From: Pseudomonas putida
GTDB lineage: Bacteria > Pseudomonadota > Gammaproteobacteria > Pseudomonadales > Pseudomonadaceae
Length of the DNA: 64,000 nucleotides
Reading direction: 5' to 3'
Assembly (NCBI RefSeq): GCF_028682455.1
Contig: NZ_JANHLD010000002.1
Location: 868,001 to 932,000 of the forward strand
The stretch's first letter is position 1, and each line of letters opens with the position of its first letter. The notes below the pieces were generated by a model, which saw only the letters and a program-made list of their open reading frames with translations, ran no database searches and had not been told where the DNA came from. Positions 10,119 through 18,253 of the stretch are shown here, in pieces. The translations under genes were made by a program, and so were the position numbers.

Positions 10119-11436
10119 GTCGGGCTCCTTTGTTGGCCGGGATGGCCAGCAGAATGACCAGCGCGCCGATCAAGGTAATCACCCCCAGAATCCCCAGCCC
10201 CGCGTAAATGCTGCCGGTGGTGGACTTCATCCAGCCCACCAGGGTCGGGCTCACGAACGCGCCGATGCCGCCAAGGCTGGTGATCAAGGCAATGCCGCTG
10301 GCCTTGGTGTTGCCACTGAGGAAGGTCGCCGGGATGGTCCAGAACACCACGAAGCCGCCGTAGGAGGCCGCCGCCGCAATCGACAGCAAGGTGATGGCAT
10401 AGACGATGTTGTGCGCGATCAGCGGCAGCAAGGCGAAGCACAGGGCGATGACCGCGCCGCAGGCCATCAGGTGCCAGCGTCGCTCCATCCTGATGTCGGA
10501 GCTGTAGCCGACCACATAGGTCCCCGCTGCGCCGGCCAGGAACACCACGCTCGACAGCAGGCCGACCTGGACCAGGTCCGTCACGCCGACATCGCGGATG
10601 ATGGTGGGCGCCCAGAAGCCGATGGCGTTGAACGTCACCAGCACACAGAAGTATCCCACCATGCCGACGTACAGCTTGGGGTTGCGCAGGGCTTCGCCCA
10701 GGCCATGACCACGGCCCCTGGGTTGCCCCTGTTCCTCGGCGGCCAGGTCGCCCAGCACGATGGCTTTTTCACGCGCGCTCAGCCACTTGGCGTCACCGGG
10801 CTTGTCGCACAGGTAGTAGAAGGCCACCACCCCGAGGAACACCGCCGGCAGCCCTTCGAGCAGGAACAGCCATTGCCAGCCGCGCAGGCCATGCAGGTCG
10901 GCCATGTGCACCATGATCCAGGTCGACAACGGCCCGCCGATGATCCCGGCGGTGGCAGCGCCCATCATGAAGAAGCCGGTCACCCGGCCCCGGCGCGAGG
11001 CCGGGAACCAGTAGGTGAGGTAAAAGATCACGCCCGGAAAGAACCCCGCCTCGGCCGCGCCCAGGAAGAAGCGCATGACGTAGAACTGGGTGGGTGTGTT
11101 GACGAACATCATGGCGCTGGAGATCAGCCCCCACAGGATCATGATCCGCAGCAAGGTACGGCGTGCGCCGATACGCTGCATCCACAGGTTGCTCGGCACT
11201 TCGAACAGGACATAACCCACGAAGAACAAACCGGCACCCAGGCCATAGGCGGTTTCCGAGAACCCCAGGTCGCTCATGAACTGCAGCTTGGCAAAGCTGA
11301 TGTTGGCGCGGTCCAGGTAAGACACTATGTAGCAGATGATCAGGAACGGCATGAGCCGCAGGGCAATCTTGCGGTACGTGCGCTCGACCTCGTCGGACGA
11401 GTACGTCTCTACAAAAGCGGGTTGAGTGATATTCAT
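10111..11436 (-). CDS. MFS transporter, anion:cation symporter (ACS) family
   Basis: The 441-aa 12-TM permease has 'IVSYLDRANISFAKLQFMSD' in TM1 and 'EVPSNLWMQRIGARRTLLRI' before TM3, both diagnostic of the ACS family (phthalate, hydroxyphenylacetate, glucarate and tartrate permeases). It probably imports an organic anion for the acyl-CoA synthetase and dehydrogenase genes immediately upstream in the same operon. The ATG at 11434-11436 has GAGGG 4 nt upstream; the open frame extends six codons to a TTG. It overlaps the DUF202 gene by 8 nt. The substrate is unknown. Confidence 0.9.
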   Translation of the reverse strand: MNITQPAFVETYSSDEVERTYRKIALRLMPFLIICYIVSYLDRANISFAKLQFMSDLGFSETAYGLGAGLFFVGYVLFEVPSNLWMQRIGARRTLLRIMILWGLISSAMMFVNTPTQFYVMRFFLGAAEAGFFPGVIFYLTYWFPASRRGRVTGFFMMGAATAGIIGGPLSTWIMVHMADLHGLRGWQWLFLLEGLPAVFLGVVAFYYLCDKPGDAKWLSAREKAIVLGDLAAEEQGQPRGRGHGLGEALRNPKLYVGMVGYFCVLVTFNAIGFWAPTIIRDVGVTDLVQVGLLSSVVFLAGAAGTYVVGYSSDIRMERRWHLMACGAVIALCFALLPLIAHNIVYAITLLSIAAAASYGGFVVFWTIPATFLSGNTKASGIALITSLGGIGAFVSPTLVGWMKSTTGSIYAGLGILGVITLIGALVILLAIPANKGARHG

Positions 11437-11520
11437 GTGACCCTCGTGACTCAAAGGTGAAGTCGATACCCAGGAGCGGTCAGCACTGCGCCGACCGCCA
11501 GAATTGCAGAAAACGCACCG

Positions 11521-13695
11521 TCAGGGGTAGACGAGTGCTTCCCCGTCCGGCAGGTGCCGGGCAGCCGTGCCGACCTCGACCGCAATCGGCTTGGCCAGCG
11601 CATCCCCTGCCCTCACACCCTCTCCCTGCTGGAGCACGAACAGCGGATTGATGTCGAACTCCTGCAGCTCGTCAGCCAGGTCCACGGCCATGGCCGACAG
11701 GCGCATCAAGGTATCGACCACCGCCTGCACATCAGCCTTGGGTCGGCCACGGGCGCCATCCAGGATCGGGAACGAACGCAACTCGCGGAGCATCGCCTGC
11801 GCCTCACTGCGGGTGATCGGCGCCAGGCGGAAGCTGACATCCTTCATCACCTCGGCAAAAATGCCGCCAAACCCTACCATCACCGCCGGCCCGAACAAGG
11901 GGTCATTGTTGATCCCCAGGATCAGTTCGGTCCCCCCGCAGACCATCTCCTGCACCAGCACGCCATCGAGGCGCGCCCGGGGGGCATAGGCGCGGGCATT
12001 GCCAAGGATTTCCTCGAATGCGGCCTTCACCTGGGCACTGCCCTGCACGCCGACGCGCACGCCGCCGGCTTCGGTCTTGTGGGGAATGTCGGCCGACTGG
12101 ATCTTCATCACCACCGGCCGCTGCATGGCCAGGGCGATGCGCGAGGCCTGCTCGGCATCGCCGGCCAGCGCCTCCTGGGTCACTTCAATGCCATAGGCTG
12201 CGAGCACTTTCTTGGCCTCGAACTCGGTCAGGTCCGTGCGGCTTGCCCGGAGCAGCTCGCGCATCGGTGCAGCCGTCAATTGCAGGGGCGACTCGTCCAT
12301 GACCTGCGCCACACGCCCGCGGGCCTCGGCAAAGGCCCACAAGGCACTGGCGCCCCGCGCGCAGCGTACCGGCGACTGGTAACGCGGGATGCCGGCGCTA
12401 TCGAGAATGTCGTACGCCGCCTGCACAGTGGCCGGGTCAGCGTTCCAGGCAACCAGCACGGGTATGCCGCGCTCGTCGCGGATGCGTACGATCTCGTCGG
12501 CCAGTTCGCGGGCCAGGGCGCCGCTGGCTGCCGCCAGGGCCAGGCCGATCATGTCGACGTTCGGGTCGTCGGCCAGCCGCTCCAGGGTCACTCGCAGCAG
12601 GCTGGCATCGGTGAGCAGGCTCGCGGTGACATCCAGCGGATTGGCGACCGCCGCGAATGACGGCAGTACCTCCCTGAGCGCGCTGACCGTGGTCGCTGCC
12701 AGCTCGGGCAACACCAGGCCGCCGAGGGCCGCACCGTCGGCCATGGCAATGCCTGCGCCACCCGAGATGGTCACCACCGCCAGGCGATTGCCCTTGGGCA
12801 CCCGGCCCGGCAGCAGCGCCTTGGCGCAGTCGGCCAGGTCGCCCACGTCATTGACTTCGATGATGCCGCTTTGCCGGAAGGCGGCGCGGTACAACGCCAT
12901 CGATCCACCGAGGTTGGCCGTGTGCGAGGCCGCAGCGCGGGCGCCGGCTTCCGAGGTGCCGACCTTCCAGATCAGCATCGGCTTGCCCGCGGCCAAGGCG
13001 CGCCGGCCGATCCCCAGCAAGCGCCGGGCGTCCTGGAAGCCCTCCACGTAGCCGGCGATCACCCGGGTCTCGGGGTCGTCGATCATCGCCTCCATGAAGT
13101 CCAGCGAGGTGGTCACCGACTCATTGCCGGTCGACACGTAGTGCCTGAAACCGATGCCCTCCTGGCTGGCCAGCATGACGATCGAGTTGCCGAACGCACC
13201 GCTTTGCGAGGTGAGGCTCAGGTGGCCCTTGGGGTAGCTGAGCCCATAAGGCGCGCCGAAGCCCACGTGGATGCCCTCGCTGATGTTCATGTAGCCCTGG
13301 CAGTTGGGGCCGATCACCTGCATGCCGAACGAGCGGGCGATGGCGGTGAGGGCACGTTGCGCCGCGGCGCCCTGCTCGCCCGCCTCGGCGAAGCCGGACG
13401 ACAGGATCACCGCAAACCGGCACCCCTTGTGGCCCAGGGCGCTGAGCGCCTCGGGCACACGCTTGGCGCCGACGGCTATCACCGCGACGTCCGGGGTGAC
13501 CGGCAGCGAGGCGACATCGGGGTAGCAGCGATACCCGGCGACCTCGTCATAGCGCGGGTTGACCGGCAGTACCTGGCCGGCGTAGCCCTTGGCCTTGAGG
13601 TGGGCGATGGGCTGGCCGCTGATGGATGCAAGGTCTTGCGAGGCGCCGATCACGGCAACCGAGCGCGGCGTGAAGAACAGATCGAACGTAGACAT
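11521..13695 (-). CDS. NDP-forming acyl-CoA synthetase (acetate-CoA ligase-like fusion)
   Basis: The 724-aa single-chain enzyme has an N-terminal CoA-binding Rossmann domain ('FFTPRSVAVIGASQDLASIS'), succinyl-CoA-ligase-like domains with the conserved phospho-acceptor His in 'AAASHTANLGGS' (near residue 280), and a C-terminal ATP-grasp domain from about residue 500 ('LTEFEAKKVLAAYGIEVTQE', 'PVVMKIQSADIPHKTEAGGV'). Family members (pimeloyl-CoA synthetase, FerA feruloyl-CoA synthetase, acetyl-CoA synthetase) form acyl-CoA with ATP to ADP conversion. With the adjacent MFS and acyl-CoA dehydrogenase it should activate an imported carboxylate. The start at 13693-13695 uses AGGA upstream; 19 additional codons are open but unsupported. 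The substrate may be a dicarboxylate or aryl-propanoid acid; not resolvable here. Confidence 0.85.
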   Translation of the reverse strand: MSTFDLFFTPRSVAVIGASQDLASISGQPIAHLKAKGYAGQVLPVNPRYDEVAGYRCYPDVASLPVTPDVAVIAVGAKRVPEALSALGHKGCRFAVILSSGFAEAGEQGAAAQRALTAIARSFGMQVIGPNCQGYMNISEGIHVGFGAPYGLSYPKGHLSLTSQSGAFGNSIVMLASQEGIGFRHYVSTGNESVTTSLDFMEAMIDDPETRVIAGYVEGFQDARRLLGIGRRALAAGKPMLIWKVGTSEAGARAAASHTANLGGSMALYRAAFRQSGIIEVNDVGDLADCAKALLPGRVPKGNRLAVVTISGGAGIAMADGAALGGLVLPELAATTVSALREVLPSFAAVANPLDVTASLLTDASLLRVTLERLADDPNVDMIGLALAAASGALARELADEIVRIRDERGIPVLVAWNADPATVQAAYDILDSAGIPRYQSPVRCARGASALWAFAEARGRVAQVMDESPLQLTAAPMRELLRASRTDLTEFEAKKVLAAYGIEVTQEALAGDAEQASRIALAMQRPVVMKIQSADIPHKTEAGGVRVGVQGSAQVKAAFEEILGNARAYAPRARLDGVLVQEMVCGGTELILGINNDPLFGPAVMVGFGGIFAEVMKDVSFRLAPITRSEAQAMLRELRSFPILDGARGRPKADVQAVVDTLMRLSAMAVDLADELQEFDINPLFVLQQGEGVRAGDALAKPIAVEVGTAARHLPDGEALVYP

Positions 13696-13735
13696 GACGA
13701 TTTCCTGCAACAAAGGAGAATGGCCGGTACCCGCC

Positions 13736-14890
13736 TCAGCGGTGGGCGGCAAGCACTTGCTTGGCGATGTTCAGCTGGTGGATCTGGCTGGTGCCCTCGT
13801 ACAGGCGGAACAGCCGTACATCGCGGTACCAGCGTTCGATCTGGCTGTGGTCGGCCACATAGCCTGCGCCACCGAACATCTGCACGCAGCGGTCGGCGAC
13901 CCGACCGCACATCTCGGTAGCGAAGTACTTGCACATCGACGCTTCGAGCACCACGTCCTCGCCGCGATCACGCTTGCGGGCGGTCTCGAGGATCATGCTG
14001 CGGGCGGCAAAGATTTCGGTCTGGCAGTCGGCGATCAAGGCCTGGACCAACTGGAAGTTGGCCACCGGCTGGCCGAACTGGGCGCGCGTGGTGGTGTGTG
14101 CGACGGCCATCTCCAGCATCCGCATGGCCGGGCCCGTGGACAGGGCCGCCAAGTGGATACGTTGTTTGTTGAGGGTTTTCATCACGGTCTTGAAGCCATT
14201 GCCCTCGACACCGCCGATCAGGTTGGCAGCCGGCACCCGGCACTCGTTGAAGTGGACTTCGCCGACCGGTGAGCCGGCCTGGCCCATCTTGCGGTACGGC
14301 GCGCCGGTGGCAAGCCCGGGCATGCCGCGCTCGACGATAAACGCCGACACGCCTCTGGCGCCCGTGCTGCCGGGCTCGGTACGAGCGGTCACGGTGAACA
14401 CGTCGGCTATCGGGGCGTTGGTGATATAGCACTTGCTGCCATTGAGGATGTAGCTGTCACCGTCGCGCCGGGCCGTGGTCTGTACGTTGGTTGCCTCCGA
14501 GCCGGCCTCGGGCTCGGTCACCGCCAGGCAGCCGGTCCACTCGCCGCTGGCCAGGCGTGGCAGGTACTGCTGCTTTTGCGCCTCGGTGCCATCGACCACG
14601 ATACCTTCGGCGCCGATCCCGGTGTTGGTGCCCACCCGGGCGCGTACCGCCACGGCGGCCTGGGACAACTCCAGCGCGCCGAGCACCAGCTCCTCGGTGC
14701 TCAAGCCTGCACCGCCGTAAGCCTGCGGGATGCTCCAGCCGAAAAAGCCTTTCTCGCGCAGGGTTTGCACCAGATCGGCCGGGACTTCGTCGAGTCGCTC
14801 GATCTCGGCTTCCCGGGCAAATACCTCATCACGCACGAATGTGCGCACGTCACTCAAGAAAGCGTCGAGCGCCTGCTGATTGCGTACCAT
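13736..14890 (-). CDS. Acyl-CoA dehydrogenase (SCAD/MCAD-like)
   Basis: The 384-aa flavoprotein has the full ACAD fold: N-terminal helices, FAD-binding 'CLAVTEPEAGSEATNVQTTA' and 'GSKCYITNAPIADVFTVTAR', and C-terminal 'MFGGAGYVADHSQIERWYRD' and 'LFRLYEGTSQIHQL', where the Glu of YEGT is the catalytic base in short/medium-chain enzymes. That position differs from the other acyl-CoA dehydrogenases in this window, which have YGGS. It would introduce the 2,3-double bond into the acyl-CoA made by the synthetase encoded 40 bp downstream. It is the first gene of the synthetase-transporter operon, and GGGAGG precedes the ATG. It is divergent from the IclR gene. Confidence 0.92.
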   Translation of the reverse strand: MVRNQQALDAFLSDVRTFVRDEVFAREAEIERLDEVPADLVQTLREKGFFGWSIPQAYGGAGLSTEELVLGALELSQAAVAVRARVGTNTGIGAEGIVVDGTEAQKQQYLPRLASGEWTGCLAVTEPEAGSEATNVQTTARRDGDSYILNGSKCYITNAPIADVFTVTARTEPGSTGARGVSAFIVERGMPGLATGAPYRKMGQAGSPVGEVHFNECRVPAANLIGGVEGNGFKTVMKTLNKQRIHLAALSTGPAMRMLEMAVAHTTTRAQFGQPVANFQLVQALIADCQTEIFAARSMILETARKRDRGEDVVLEASMCKYFATEMCGRVADRCVQMFGGAGYVADHSQIERWYRDVRLFRLYEGTSQIHQLNIAKQVLAAHR

Positions 14891-14957
14891 TGTTGCCTCC
14901 CGCGTTTTTATAGTTGTTGGGCAACATATGGCCTAGAAATCAGCGTGCTCACAATAA

Positions 14958-14998
14958 TTGTTCCGCTATGCAGAACAGCGTTTGAATAGTCGGAACAA
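14958..14998. promoter_or_regulatory. Candidate IclR operator
   Basis: The divergent promoter region holds the inverted repeat TTGTTCCG (14958-14965) and CGGAACAA (14991-14998), with a second GAAC half-site inside the interval ('gttccgctatgcagaac', 14960-14976). IclR-family regulators typically bind such inverted sites between their own gene and the target operon. Confidence 0.5.
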
Positions 14999-15042
14999 GC
15001 ATCGCACTATCTGCCCATGCGCAGTTGAAACCGGGAGCGGCA

Positions 15043-15888
15043 ATGGAAACGCACGACAAGCACACACCGGCCTCGCCGGGCGACTGGCACACACCCTCCA
15101 GGCACTACCTGGCAGACGAGTTCGCCGATGACCGACAGTTCGCCTCCACCCTCGCCCGCGGCCTGGAGATCCTCCACTGTTTCACCGCGCGCGATACCCA
15201 GTTGGGCAACGCCGAGCTGGTGGCCCGCACCGGCATGCCCAAGGCAACCATTTCGCGCTTTACCTACACCCTGGTGCGCCTGGGCTACCTGCGCATCAAC
15301 CGCATGAACAACAAATACCAGCTGGGCTCGGCTGTGCTCTCGCTGGGCTATCCGTTGCTCGCCAGCCTCAATATCCGCCAGATCGCCCGGCCCTTCATGA
15401 AGGAGTTGGCCGACTACATTCGCGGTTCTGTATCGCTGGGCATGCGTGACCGCCTGAGCGTTGTCTACCTGGAAAGCAGCCGTAGCGCAGCGCCCATGAG
15501 CCATCCGCCGGACGTAGGCCTGAGCTACCCCATCGTGCGCACGGCCATGGGCCGGGCGATCATCGCCGCCTCCTCGCGGGACGAGCGCACGGCGTTGCTC
15601 AATGAGATAAAAGTCAGGACACCCGAGGACTGGAGCGCGTTCCACACCCGCATCGAGGAAAGCATCCAGGAGTTCCAGGCCCGTGGGTTTTGCGTGTCCT
15701 ACGGGGACTTGCGCAAGGAAATCCACGCCGTGGCGGTGCCCATGCGGGCGATGGGCGACGGCGAGATCCTGGTGTTCAACTGCGGCATTCCCTCGTTCAT
15801 GCTCGGCGAAGGGCAATTGGTCAAGGATGTCGGGCCAAGGCTGGTGTCGATGGTGCGCAGCATCGAGGGGATGATGGGGATCTATTGA
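15043..15888 (+). CDS. IclR-family transcriptional regulator
   Basis: The 281-aa protein has an N-terminal winged HTH ('FASTLARGLEILHCFTARDT', 'LVARTGMPKATISRFTYTLV', 'LGYLRINRMNNKYQLG') and a C-terminal IclR effector domain ('LGMRDRLSVVYLESS', 'RTAMGRAIIAASS', 'GFCVSYGDLRKEIHAVAVPM'). It is divergent from the acyl-CoA dehydrogenase-synthetase-MFS operon, its likely target. The start ATG has GGGAG 6 nt upstream; six more codons are open to a TTG and were not used. The effector is presumably the imported acid or its CoA ester (inference). Confidence 0.93.
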   Translation: METHDKHTPASPGDWHTPSRHYLADEFADDRQFASTLARGLEILHCFTARDTQLGNAELVARTGMPKATISRFTYTLVRLGYLRINRMNNKYQLGSAVLSLGYPLLASLNIRQIARPFMKELADYIRGSVSLGMRDRLSVVYLESSRSAAPMSHPPDVGLSYPIVRTAMGRAIIAASSRDERTALLNEIKVRTPEDWSAFHTRIEESIQEFQARGFCVSYGDLRKEIHAVAVPMRAMGDGEILVFNCGIPSFMLGEGQLVKDVGPRLVSMVRSIEGMMGIY

Positions 15889-15956
15889 GCGGCTGGGCGA
15901 ACAATGTGGGAACCGGACTTGCCGGCGGCCGTCATCCAGGCAAGGTTTGAACCCAC

Positions 15957-16025
15957 CTAACGATGGGCGTGCAGGGCCTTGCGCTTCTGTTTGTCGGTGT
16001 ACCTGGCTTTGCTTCCCCGGGGCAT
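15957..16025 (-). pseudogene. Truncated fragment of a 'plasmid stabilization'-type small protein
   Basis: A 22-codon frame starting at 16025 reads MPRGSKARYTDKQKRKALHA then HR and stop. Its first 17 residues match, from memory, the conserved N-terminus of a small basic protein family usually annotated as plasmid stabilization protein (MPRGDKSKYTDKQKRKA...), after which full-length members continue for about 40 more residues. Here it ends at once, so it looks like a decayed gene. The start codon sits on the left arm of the inverted repeat at 16020-16073, and nearby 15900-15950 is REP-like. A database comparison of this short fragment would decide. Confidence 0.5.
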
Positions 16026-16073
16026 GGCGGCATTCCTCGATGGTGTTTCCCGTTGGAGAATGCCGCCATGCCC
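16020..16073. repeat. 16-bp perfect inverted repeat
   Basis: GGGCATGGCGGCATTC (16020-16035) is perfectly repeated in inverse at 16058-16073 around a 22-nt loop. It lies between the IclR gene's 3' end and the SDR gene's 3' end. Neither side has a T-tract, so it is not a classical intrinsic terminator, though it may act as a bidirectional one. Confidence 0.75.
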
Positions 16074-16100
16074 AAGTGCCACGCAGGGGATGAACGGTCG

Positions 16101-16934
16101 TCAGAACGCCGGGCCCGGCCCGCCGCCGCAGTACAGCGTCTGCCCCGACAGGTAGTCGGCCTGCGGCAGGCACAGCAGCACCACCGCACCCGCCGCCTCG
16201 CGCGCATGCCCAGGACGGCCCAAGGGGATTGCCGAGCGCGAAGCCTCGACCAATTGCTCACTGATGCCAACCTTGATCTGCCGGCCCTCGATGTCCACCG
16301 TGGCGCTGTCCTTGCCGGCGAACGGCACGGTCAGGCGGGTTTCGATGTGGCCGAAGGCGACGGCGTTGACGTTGACCTTCAACCGACCCCATTCCTTGGC
16401 CAGCGTCTTGGTCAGGCCGAGGATGCCGGCCTTGGCGGCGGCGTAGTTGGCTTGCCCGGCATTGCCGCCTGCGGAGCTCGAGGAGATATTGACCACCTTG
16501 CGAAACACTTCGCGGCCGTCGGCGGCTTCTTTCTTGGCCGCGGCGCTGATTACCGGCTGGGCCGCGCGCAGGATGCGAAACGGCGCCGTCAGGTGACAGT
16601 CCATGATCGCGTACCACTGCTCATCGGTCATCTTCTGGATCACGTTGTCCCAGGTGTAGCCGGCGTTGTTGACGATGATGTCGATGGACCCGTAGTTGTC
16701 CACGGCCGTCTTGACCAGGCGCTCGGCGAAATCGGGGGCGGTTACGCTGCCGACGCAGGCCACCGCTTCACCGCCCGCCTCGCGAATGGCCGCGACCACT
16801 TGCGCGGCGGGCTCGGCGTCGAGGTCATTGACCACCAACCGGGCGCCGAAGCTGGCCAGTTGCAGCGCCACTTCACGACCGATACCACGACCGGAGCCGG
16901 TCACCAGGGCGACTTTGCCTTCAAGCATGTTCAT
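16101..16934 (-). CDS. SDR-family (3R)-hydroxyacyl-CoA dehydrogenase, MFE-2-like (copy 1)
   Basis: The 277-aa short-chain dehydrogenase has the cofactor motif 'TGSGRGIG' (about residues 12-19), 'VVNDLDAEP' (acidic residue favouring NAD+), 'NNAGYTWD', and the catalytic Ser-Tyr-Lys in 'NISSSSAGGNAGQANYAAAK'. It resembles the N-terminal (3R)-hydroxyacyl-CoA dehydrogenase domain of peroxisomal multifunctional enzyme 2, though as a free-standing protein. It is an ungapped paralogue, same length, of the SDR at 28313-29146, with most residues identical. The start at 16934 was chosen because it matches the paralogue and has AGGA upstream. It lies 42 bp downstream of a racemase gene and is likely co-transcribed with it. 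Confidence 0.88.
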   Translation of the reverse strand: MNMLEGKVALVTGSGRGIGREVALQLASFGARLVVNDLDAEPAAQVVAAIREAGGEAVACVGSVTAPDFAERLVKTAVDNYGSIDIIVNNAGYTWDNVIQKMTDEQWYAIMDCHLTAPFRILRAAQPVISAAAKKEAADGREVFRKVVNISSSSAGGNAGQANYAAAKAGILGLTKTLAKEWGRLKVNVNAVAFGHIETRLTVPFAGKDSATVDIEGRQIKVGISEQLVEASRSAIPLGRPGHAREAAGAVVLLCLPQADYLSGQTLYCGGGPGPAF

Positions 16935-16976
16935 TGCGTTTTCCTGTTGCATTGTTGTTATCAGGGAATAATCGGT

Positions 16977-18092
16977 TTACTGGCCCCAGAGCCCGGCAAG
17001 GTCACGCGCCTCGATGGCCTCCAGCACCTGCGCGGTATGCGCTCCACGGGTGGGAATAGGCCCAGGCGTGACCACTTGCCCATTGAAGCGCGGGGCCGGA
17101 TGCGCCTGCAGCATGCCGTCACGCTCGAAGTACACGTCACGCTCGACCATGTGCGGGTGGCGGGAGGCCTCACGGGGGCTGAGCACCGGGGCAAAGCAGA
17201 CATCGGTGCCTTCAAGCAGGTCGCACCAGTGCTGGCGCGGCTGGGTGGCGAACAGCGCGACAAAGGCTTCACGCAGCGCAGGCCACTGCTTGGTGTCCCA
17301 CTGACGGGCAAAGCGCGGGTCATCCTGCAGGCCGAGCTTGTTCAGCAGCAGCGCGTAGAACTGCGGTTCCATTGAACCCAGGGCGACATAATGGTCATCG
17401 GCGCAGCGGTAGGTACCGTAGAAGTGCGAACCGTCGTGGACACTCTTGCCACGCTGCTCGTTGAGCAGGCCCCTTTTACCGAGCGTCATCATCAGTTGCA
17501 TCATGTGCGCCGAGCCATCGACGATGGCGGCGTCCACCACACTGCCCTGCCCGGTCTGGCGCGCCTGGAGCACCCCGGCCAGCACACCGATGGCCAGGTA
17601 CAGGGCACCCCCACCGATATCACCGATCAGGGTGATGGGCGCAGACGGTGCTTCGCCCTCGGTACCGCTGTGGTAGAGGGCGCCCGACAAGGCGATGTAG
17701 TTGTTGTCGTGGCCGGCGGCATTGGCCATCGGCCCGTGCTGGCCCCAGCCGGTCATGCGCCCGTACACAAGCTTGGGGTTGCGCGCCTGGCACTGCTCCG
17801 GGCCCAGGCCCAGGCGTTCCATGACACCCGGGCGCATGCCTTCGATCAGCACGTCGGCGCTTTCGATCAGTTGCAGCACCAACTCGCGGCCTTCGGCGGT
17901 TTTAAGGTCGGCCACCACCGAGCGCTTGCCACGGTTGAGCGGGTTGGTCGCGGCATTCGCCTCGCCGGTGATCGAGGTGGACGCCCCCCGCTCCACGGCA
18001 ATCACATCCGCCCCCAGATCTGCCAGGTGCATGGCGCAGAACGGCCCTGGGCCGATACCGCAGATCTCGACAACTTTGATGCCTGAAAGCAT
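16977..18092 (-). CDS. Alpha-methylacyl-CoA racemase (CaiB/BaiF class III family)
   Basis: The 371-aa class III CoA-transferase fold protein starts 'LSGIKVVEICGIGPGPFCAM'. The racemase catalytic pair is present: His128 in 'AAGHDNNYIALSGAL' and Asp158 in 'LIGDIGGGALYLA', matching His126/Asp156 of the M. tuberculosis enzyme MCR. That separates it from true CoA-transferases. It would interconvert (2R)- and (2S)-methylacyl-CoA so that stereospecific acyl-CoA dehydrogenases can act, a step needed only for alpha-methyl-branched chains such as those of pristanic acid, bile acids or sterols. A second copy is at 39485-40639. GAGGAAA precedes the ATG. Divergent from the exported beta-propeller gene. 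Confidence 0.87.
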   Translation of the reverse strand: MLSGIKVVEICGIGPGPFCAMHLADLGADVIAVERGASTSITGEANAATNPLNRGKRSVVADLKTAEGRELVLQLIESADVLIEGMRPGVMERLGLGPEQCQARNPKLVYGRMTGWGQHGPMANAAGHDNNYIALSGALYHSGTEGEAPSAPITLIGDIGGGALYLAIGVLAGVLQARQTGQGSVVDAAIVDGSAHMMQLMMTLGKRGLLNEQRGKSVHDGSHFYGTYRCADDHYVALGSMEPQFYALLLNKLGLQDDPRFARQWDTKQWPALREAFVALFATQPRQHWCDLLEGTDVCFAPVLSPREASRHPHMVERDVYFERDGMLQAHPAPRFNGQVVTPGPIPTRGAHTAQVLEAIEARDLAGLWGQ

Positions 18093-18110
18093 GTGGTTTC
18101 CTCATTGTTG

Positions 18111-18134
18111 AGCGTGTTTTTGTGTTTTCACGCT
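18111..18134. promoter_or_regulatory. Inverted repeat in the racemase / beta-propeller divergent promoter
   Basis: AGCGTG (18111-18116) and CACGCT (18129-18134) flank a T-rich 12-nt spacer in the 161-bp gap between divergent genes. It may be an operator; no regulator can be assigned. Confidence 0.35.
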
Positions 18135-18253
18135 AGCAGAGGAACGCGCTGCAATTCTGCCCCCCGGCACGGGTGGCTATGGCTGCCCAGGCAGCGGGCT
18201 ACTCTGGGCCCGCAACGCCGTCGGCAATAACAACAAAAGGAAGGAATGAGCGT

